NCBI GenBank assembly: GCA_002402005.2
Contig: NVUS02000370.1
Location: 1 to 10,996 of the forward strand
DNA length: 10,996 bases
Origin: OCS116 cluster bacterium
Lineage (GTDB): Bacteria; Pseudomonadota; Alphaproteobacteria; Rhizobiales; OSC116
Direction: 5' to 3'
Position 1 is the first letter of the stretch, and each line of letters starts with the position of its first letter. Below, piece after piece: positions 7,283-10,996 of the stretch. The translations under genes and the position numbers were made by a program. A model generated the notes under the pieces. The model made no database searches, had not been told where the DNA came from, and saw nothing but the letters and a program-made list of their open reading frames with translations.

Positions 7283-8121
7283 TGGCTGAGCTAGTTTTTT
7301 CAACTAAAAAACGTAAACCGTGGATCAAGAAGTCAGCGGTGATTATGATAATTTATATATTGTTTTTGCTGATCCCAATTTATTGGCTACTTAACATGAG
7401 CCTAAAAACAAATAACGAAATTTTAGGTCAATTTTCTATGTGGCCTGAGAACCTAACATTTGCAAATTACTTGGTTATCTTTACAGACCCAAGCTGGTAT
7501 TGGGGATATTTTAATTCAATAATATATGTTTTGTTGAATACTGTTATATCCCTAGCAGTTGCGTTACCTGCTGCATATGCTTTTAGTCGCTACTCATTTA
7601 TGGGTGATAAGCATTTATTCTTTTGGTTGTTGACCAATAGAATGGCACCACCTGCCGTATTTGCTTTACCTTTCTTTCAGTTATATTCCAGCGTTGGTCT
7701 ATTTGACACGCATATAGCAGTAGCATTAGCCCATACTCTATTTAACGTTCCTCTTGCTGTATGGATTTTAGAAGGCTTTATGCGAGGTGTTCCGAAGGAA
7801 ATTGACGAAACAGCCTATATTGATGGTTACGGTTTTTTCACCTTCTTTGCTAAAATATTTACCCCTCTTATCTCTTCAGGGATCGGTGTTGTTGCTTTCT
7901 TTTGTTTCATGTTCTCGTGGGTCGAATTATTGCTTAGCCGCACTTTGACATCAGTAGATGCTAAATCAATTGCCGCAACAATGACACGTACTGTGTCAGC
8001 CGCTGGCCTTGATTGGGGTGTGTTGTCTGCCGCAGGCATCCTGACAATAATCCCAGGTGCTTTAGTAATTTATTTTGTAAGAAACCACATCGCCAAAGGC
8101 TTTGCTATGGGTCGTGTTTAA
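7282..8121 (+). CDS. glpQ: Glycerol ABC transporter permease GlpQ
   Basis: A 279-residue inner-membrane permease of the MalG/UgpE type that pairs with GlpP. A lysine/arginine-rich N-terminus (KKRKPWIKK) precedes the first helix (about 18-40). The EAA loop is PKEIDETAYIDGYGFFTFFA (181-200), followed by KIFTPL. The C-terminus VRNHIAKGFAMGRV is the usual end of this subfamily and resembles the truncated permease at the window start. The hydrophobic profile fits about six helices. Its ATG overlaps the glpP stop. This GlpQ is a permease, not the glycerophosphodiester phosphodiesterase that has the same symbol in E. coli. Confidence 0.93.
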   Translation: MAELVFSTKKRKPWIKKSAVIMIIYILFLLIPIYWLLNMSLKTNNEILGQFSMWPENLTFANYLVIFTDPSWYWGYFNSIIYVLLNTVISLAVALPAAYAFSRYSFMGDKHLFFWLLTNRMAPPAVFALPFFQLYSSVGLFDTHIAVALAHTLFNVPLAVWILEGFMRGVPKEIDETAYIDGYGFFTFFAKIFTPLISSGIGVVAFFCFMFSWVELLLSRTLTSVDAKSIAATMTRTVSAAGLDWGVLSAAGILTIIPGALVIYFVRNHIAKGFAMGRV

Positions 8122-8138
8122 AAATTGGAGTTAGAAAA

Positions 8139-8417
8139 ATGGATCTTTCATGGATGGCATGGACAATGCCAACGGCTGCTTTCTTCGTCTTTATAGGATT
8201 GTCATTATTAGTAATGTCAATCTGGGCAATTAAAGCGCCACAGGCGCCAAGGATTGGAGTTCTGAAAATTGAAACAACTCCAGGTGATCGGTTATTTATT
8301 AGTTTGCTCGGTTCAGCATTTATATGTCTGGCCTGGCTCGGAATGTTCGGCTCTCCAGTTTATGGAGCGTTGATCGTGTGTTGTATTTATGCTTTAGCGG
8401 TTTTTCGCTGGGTTTGA
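8139..8417 (+). CDS. glpU: Small integral membrane protein GlpU (DUF2160 type)
   Basis: A 92-residue protein with two or three hydrophobic helices (about 9-31, 51-68 and 70-88), joined by a conserved-looking stretch (RIGVLKIETTPGDRLFISLL). It corresponds in position, size and sequence character to GlpU of the glpSTPQUV operon, a DUF2160-like small membrane protein of unknown role. The frame stays open back to an ATG at 8013, but that extension lies within glpQ; ATG 8139 has GGAG at 8127-8130 and begins 17 nt after glpQ, so it is the likely start. Its constant place between the permeases and the binding protein suggests a structural or accessory part in the transporter. That is inference; no catalytic motif is visible. 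Confidence 0.88.
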   Translation: MDLSWMAWTMPTAAFFVFIGLSLLVMSIWAIKAPQAPRIGVLKIETTPGDRLFISLLGSAFICLAWLGMFGSPVYGALIVCCIYALAVFRWV

Positions 8418-8484
8418 ATATGAAGAATGCAGTACTTAACAATTATGTTTGGGCTGATTATTAAAATTTTATCGGGAGGATAGA

Positions 8485-10188
8485 ATGTTATCAAAAATTA
8501 AAACTTCCACGGCAATCTTTGCGTTGCTTGCTGGAATGGGTTCTGTAGCTTTTGCAGACGAAGTTTCCGAAAAGTGGATTCAAGAATTTCAACCTTCTGT
8601 TCTGACAGAGTCAGAACAACAAAGTGAAATTGATTGGTTCATCAATGCTGCGAAACCTTTCGTCGGCATGGACATTAAAGTTGCTTCAGAAACAATTGGT
8701 ACGCATACTTATGAATCACAAGTTTTAGCCAAAGCTTTCTTTGAGTTAACTGGTATTAAAGTTACTCATGATCTTATTGGTGAAGGTGATGTTGTTGAAA
8801 AACTTCAAACACAAATGCAAACTGGTGAGAATATTTATGATGCCTATATTAATGACTCCGATTTGATCGGTACTCATTGGCGTTATAAGCAAGCTCGTAA
8901 TCTTACAGATTGGATGGCTGGTGAAGGTGCGGACGTAACTAACCCAGGCTTGGATTTGCAAGATTTTATTGGCCTGCCGTTTACAACTGGTCCAGATGGT
9001 AAGCTTTACCAATTGCCTGATCAGCAATTTGCTAACCTATATTGGTTCAGAAATGATTGGTTCAACGATGCTAAAAACAAGGACGATTTCAAAGCCAAAT
9101 ATGGCTATGATTTAGGTGTTCCTGTTAACTGGTCAGCATATGAAGACATTGCTGAATTCTTTACAGGCCGTGAAATTGACGGCAAAACTGTATATGGCCA
9201 TATGGATTATGGTAAAAAGCATCCGTCATTGGGTTGGAGATTTACCGACGCTTGGATGTCTATGGCTGGTATGGGCGACGAAGGCAAACCAAACGGTTTA
9301 CCTGTTGATGAGTGGGGCATTCGTGTTAACGAAAAATTCCAACCTACTGGTTCATGTGTTGCTCGTGGTGGCGCGACTAATAGTCCTGCCGCTGTATATG
9401 CGATCCAAAAATACATTGACTGGTTGGGTAAATATGCTCCGCCTGCAGCTGGTGGTATGACATTTAGTGAATCTGGTCCTATTCCTGCACAGGGTGAGAT
9501 TGCTCAACAAATGTTCTGGTACACTGCTTTCACAGCCAATATGGTTGAAGAAAATATTGCAGTTATGAATGAAGACGGTACACCTAAATGGCGTATGGCT
9601 CCTTCACCTCATGGTGCATATTGGACTGAAGGTATGAAGGTTGGTTATCAAGATGCCGGTTCTTGGACACTAATGAAATCAACACCAGTCGATAGAGCAA
9701 AAGCTGCATGGTTATATGCACAATTTGTTGTATCAAAAACTGTTGATCTTAAAAAATCACATGTTGGTTTGACATTCATTCGTGAATCTTCAATTAACGA
9801 TCAGTCGTTCACAGATCGCGCTCCTAAATTGGGTGGCCTGATTGAATTCTATCGTTCACCAGCTCGTGTTCAATGGTCTCCAACTGGTACAAACGTTCCA
9901 GATTATCCAAAACTAGCTCAACTATGGTGGCAGAATATTGGTGATGCATCTTCTGGTGCAAAAACCGCTCAAGCCGCTCTAGATTCACTATGTGAAGAGC
10001 AAGAAAAAGTTATGGCTCGTATTGAACGTGCTGGTGTGCAAGGTGATATTGGTCCTAAGCTAAATGAAGAACAAGACCCAGCCGTATGGTTGGCTCAACC
10101 TGGTTCTCCAAAAGCTAAATTGGACAATGAACGCCAAACACCTGTGACGATTAGTTATGAAGAACTATTAAAATCTTGGAGCAACTAA
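8485..10188 (+). CDS. glpV: Periplasmic glycerol-binding protein GlpV
   Basis: A 567-residue solute-binding protein that would deliver glycerol to GlpPQ. The N-terminus is a classic Sec signal peptide (KIK, a hydrophobic core, then SVAFA) with cleavage likely after residue 24, before DEVSEKW. The mature part fits the large (about 540-residue) binding proteins of this operon type, longer than ordinary sugar-binding proteins. Aromatic residues are abundant, as in polyol-binding sites. It has only two cysteines, Cys291 and Cys503, which could form a disulfide in the periplasm. GGGAGGA at 8474-8480 is a strong ribosome site. Codon use leans to GGT, GCT, GTT and CGT more than in the neighbours, which fits high expression. 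The 67-nt gap after glpU holds no clear promoter, and a terminator follows the gene. Confidence 0.93.
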   Translation: MLSKIKTSTAIFALLAGMGSVAFADEVSEKWIQEFQPSVLTESEQQSEIDWFINAAKPFVGMDIKVASETIGTHTYESQVLAKAFFELTGIKVTHDLIGEGDVVEKLQTQMQTGENIYDAYINDSDLIGTHWRYKQARNLTDWMAGEGADVTNPGLDLQDFIGLPFTTGPDGKLYQLPDQQFANLYWFRNDWFNDAKNKDDFKAKYGYDLGVPVNWSAYEDIAEFFTGREIDGKTVYGHMDYGKKHPSLGWRFTDAWMSMAGMGDEGKPNGLPVDEWGIRVNEKFQPTGSCVARGGATNSPAAVYAIQKYIDWLGKYAPPAAGGMTFSESGPIPAQGEIAQQMFWYTAFTANMVEENIAVMNEDGTPKWRMAPSPHGAYWTEGMKVGYQDAGSWTLMKSTPVDRAKAAWLYAQFVVSKTVDLKKSHVGLTFIRESSINDQSFTDRAPKLGGLIEFYRSPARVQWSPTGTNVPDYPKLAQLWWQNIGDASSGAKTAQAALDSLCEEQEKVMARIERAGVQGDIGPKLNEEQDPAVWLAQPGSPKAKLDNERQTPVTISYEELLKSWSN

Positions 10189-10208
10189 GATTATAATTGA
10201 CAATCTTT

Positions 10209-10238
10209 TGGGTCGAGATTTCCTCGGCCCATTTTCTT
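10209..10238 (+). terminator. Rho-independent terminator/attenuator between glpV and glpK
   Basis: TGGGTCGAG (10209-10217) pairs with CTCGGCCCA (10223-10231) as a 9-bp stem with one G-T pair and a 5-nt loop ATTTC, followed by TTTTCTT. It starts 21 nt after the glpV stop and 29 nt before the glpK start. It probably ends most transcripts after the binding-protein gene, or protects their 3' end, letting only part of the transcription reach glpK. Confidence 0.75.
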
Positions 10239-10259
10239 AACTCAAAATTTAGTGACAAA

Positions 10260-10996
10260 ATGAAATATATACTTGCAATTGATCAGGGAACGACATCAAG
10301 TCGTGCAATTTTAGTTAACGAACAAATGGCAATTGTTGGTACGGCGCAACAAGAATTTAAACAATATTTTCCTGCCTCTGGTTGTGTTGAACACGATCTG
10401 AAGGATATATGGGCAACCGTTGTTCAAACTTTGACAATGGTTCTGAAACAAACAAATGTAGAAGCCACAAAAATTGCTGCAATAGGTATTACTAACCAAC
10501 GAGAAACAACAGTCGTATGGGACAAAGTTACTGGTGAACCAATTCATAATGCAATTGTTTGGCAAGATAGAAGAACAGCTGATTATTGTGCTGAATTAAA
10601 AAAAATCGGGTTTGAAGATGAAGTTCGAAATAAAACTGGTTTGTTAGTTGACCCTTATTTTTCAGGAACAAAAATAAGGTGGATTTTGAACCATGTTGAA
10701 GGTGCTCTTGAAAAAGCAAAAAATGGACAACTATTATTTGGTACAATTGATAGTTATTTAATATGGAAATTAACAGGTGGAAAAAAGCATCTTACCGACG
10801 CTACCAATGCATCACGTACAATGCTTTATAATATTCGAGAAAATAAATGGGATGAAAACATTTGCCGAATGTTAGATATTCCCATGCAAATGTTACCCGA
10901 AGTTAAAAATTGTGCGGACGATTTTGGAGAAACAGACAAACAAATTTTTGGTCTTAATATACCAATTTCAGGTGTAGCAGGAGACCAACAAGCGGC
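10260..10996 (+). CDS. glpK: Glycerol kinase, N-terminal part (runs off the window)
   Basis: ATP-dependent conversion of glycerol to sn-glycerol-3-phosphate in the cytoplasm, supplying GlpD. 245 residues are visible, about half of the usual length of nearly 500. Clear FGGY-kinase motifs are AIDQGTTSSRA (phosphate-binding, 6-16), ITNQRETT (77-84, glycerol-contacting Arg81-Glu82), WQDRRT (101-106), GLLVDPYFSGTK (127-138), TNASRTML (182-189) and SGVAGDQQA (237-245), which includes the expected catalytic Asp242. The segment that aligns with the E. coli fructose-1,6-bisphosphate loop (GGKGGTR) reads DKQIFGLN, so that inhibition site seems absent. The ATG has no good Shine-Dalgarno sequence (AGTGACAAAA precedes it) and lies after a terminator hairpin, both pointing to lower output than glpV. 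The reading frame is open to the window end. Confidence 0.97.
   Translation, partial: MKYILAIDQGTTSSRAILVNEQMAIVGTAQQEFKQYFPASGCVEHDLKDIWATVVQTLTMVLKQTNVEATKIAAIGITNQRETTVVWDKVTGEPIHNAIVWQDRRTADYCAELKKIGFEDEVRNKTGLLVDPYFSGTKIRWILNHVEGALEKAKNGQLLFGTIDSYLIWKLTGGKKHLTDATNASRTMLYNIRENKWDENICRMLDIPMQMLPEVKNCADDFGETDKQIFGLNIPISGVAGDQQA

Noticed and set aside
8013..8138. An upstream extension of the glpU frame to an ATG at 8013.
   Set aside because: It lies within glpQ coding sequence, reads as cysteine- and arginine-rich non-family sequence, and the start at 8139 has a proper ribosome site.
8420..8464. A 14-codon frame (MKNAVLNNYVWADY) between glpU and glpV, considered as a leader peptide or tiny gene.
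   Set aside because: No ribosome site before it, no attenuator-like hairpin pair around it, and a frame this short is expected by chance.
10311..10746. Two minus-strand frames over the end of the window, considered as genes after glpV.
   Set aside because: They overlap an unmistakable glpK coding region on the + strand that has no stop within the window.
1..10996. CRISPR arrays, tRNA or rRNA genes, insertion sequences and toxin-antitoxin or phage genes.
   Set aside because: No direct repeat array, cloverleaf-like sequence, transposase motif or terminal inverted repeats were seen; the window is filled by metabolic, transport and chemotaxis genes.

Overview
This window carries an almost complete glycerol uptake and catabolism operon of the glpD-glpSTPQUV-glpK type, known from Rhizobium and other Alphaproteobacteria. 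Upstream of it lie a chemoreceptor gene and the tail of a second carbohydrate ABC transporter. All recognisable genes are on the + strand. The DNA is clearly A+T-rich by eye. The operon type, the GlpS/GlpT style ATPases and a GlpD insertion that I remember from Rhodobacterales proteins suggest a low-GC alphaproteobacterium, perhaps a marine Rhodobacterales lineage. That placement is inference from memory, not a search result.

Layout: 1-171 is the 3' end of an ABC permease gene whose C-terminus closely resembles GlpQ. 172-306 is a short gap with an A/T-only hairpin. 307-2307 encodes a two-TM methyl-accepting chemotaxis protein. 2308-2564 is the only sizeable intergenic region; it holds a perfect 13-bp hairpin (probable terminator) and then a phased series of CGAA motifs that looks like the glp operator/promoter region. 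From 2565 the operon runs glpD, glpS, glpT, glpP, glpQ, glpU, glpV, a rho-independent terminator hairpin, and glpK, which leaves the window unfinished.

How the genes work together: GlpV captures glycerol in the periplasm. GlpP and GlpQ form the membrane channel and the GlpS/GlpT ATPase pair powers it; GlpU is a small membrane protein of unknown role. GlpK phosphorylates glycerol to glycerol-3-phosphate, and GlpD oxidises that to dihydroxyacetone phosphate, feeding electrons to quinone. No GlpF facilitator and no GlpR regulator gene is seen in the window.

I did not find a clearly new system. The most interesting points are the complementary loss of motifs in the two ATPases (one intact and one degenerate composite site), the helically phased CGAA boxes before glpD, the terminator between glpV and glpK, and the apparent absence of the fructose-1,6-bisphosphate loop in GlpK.
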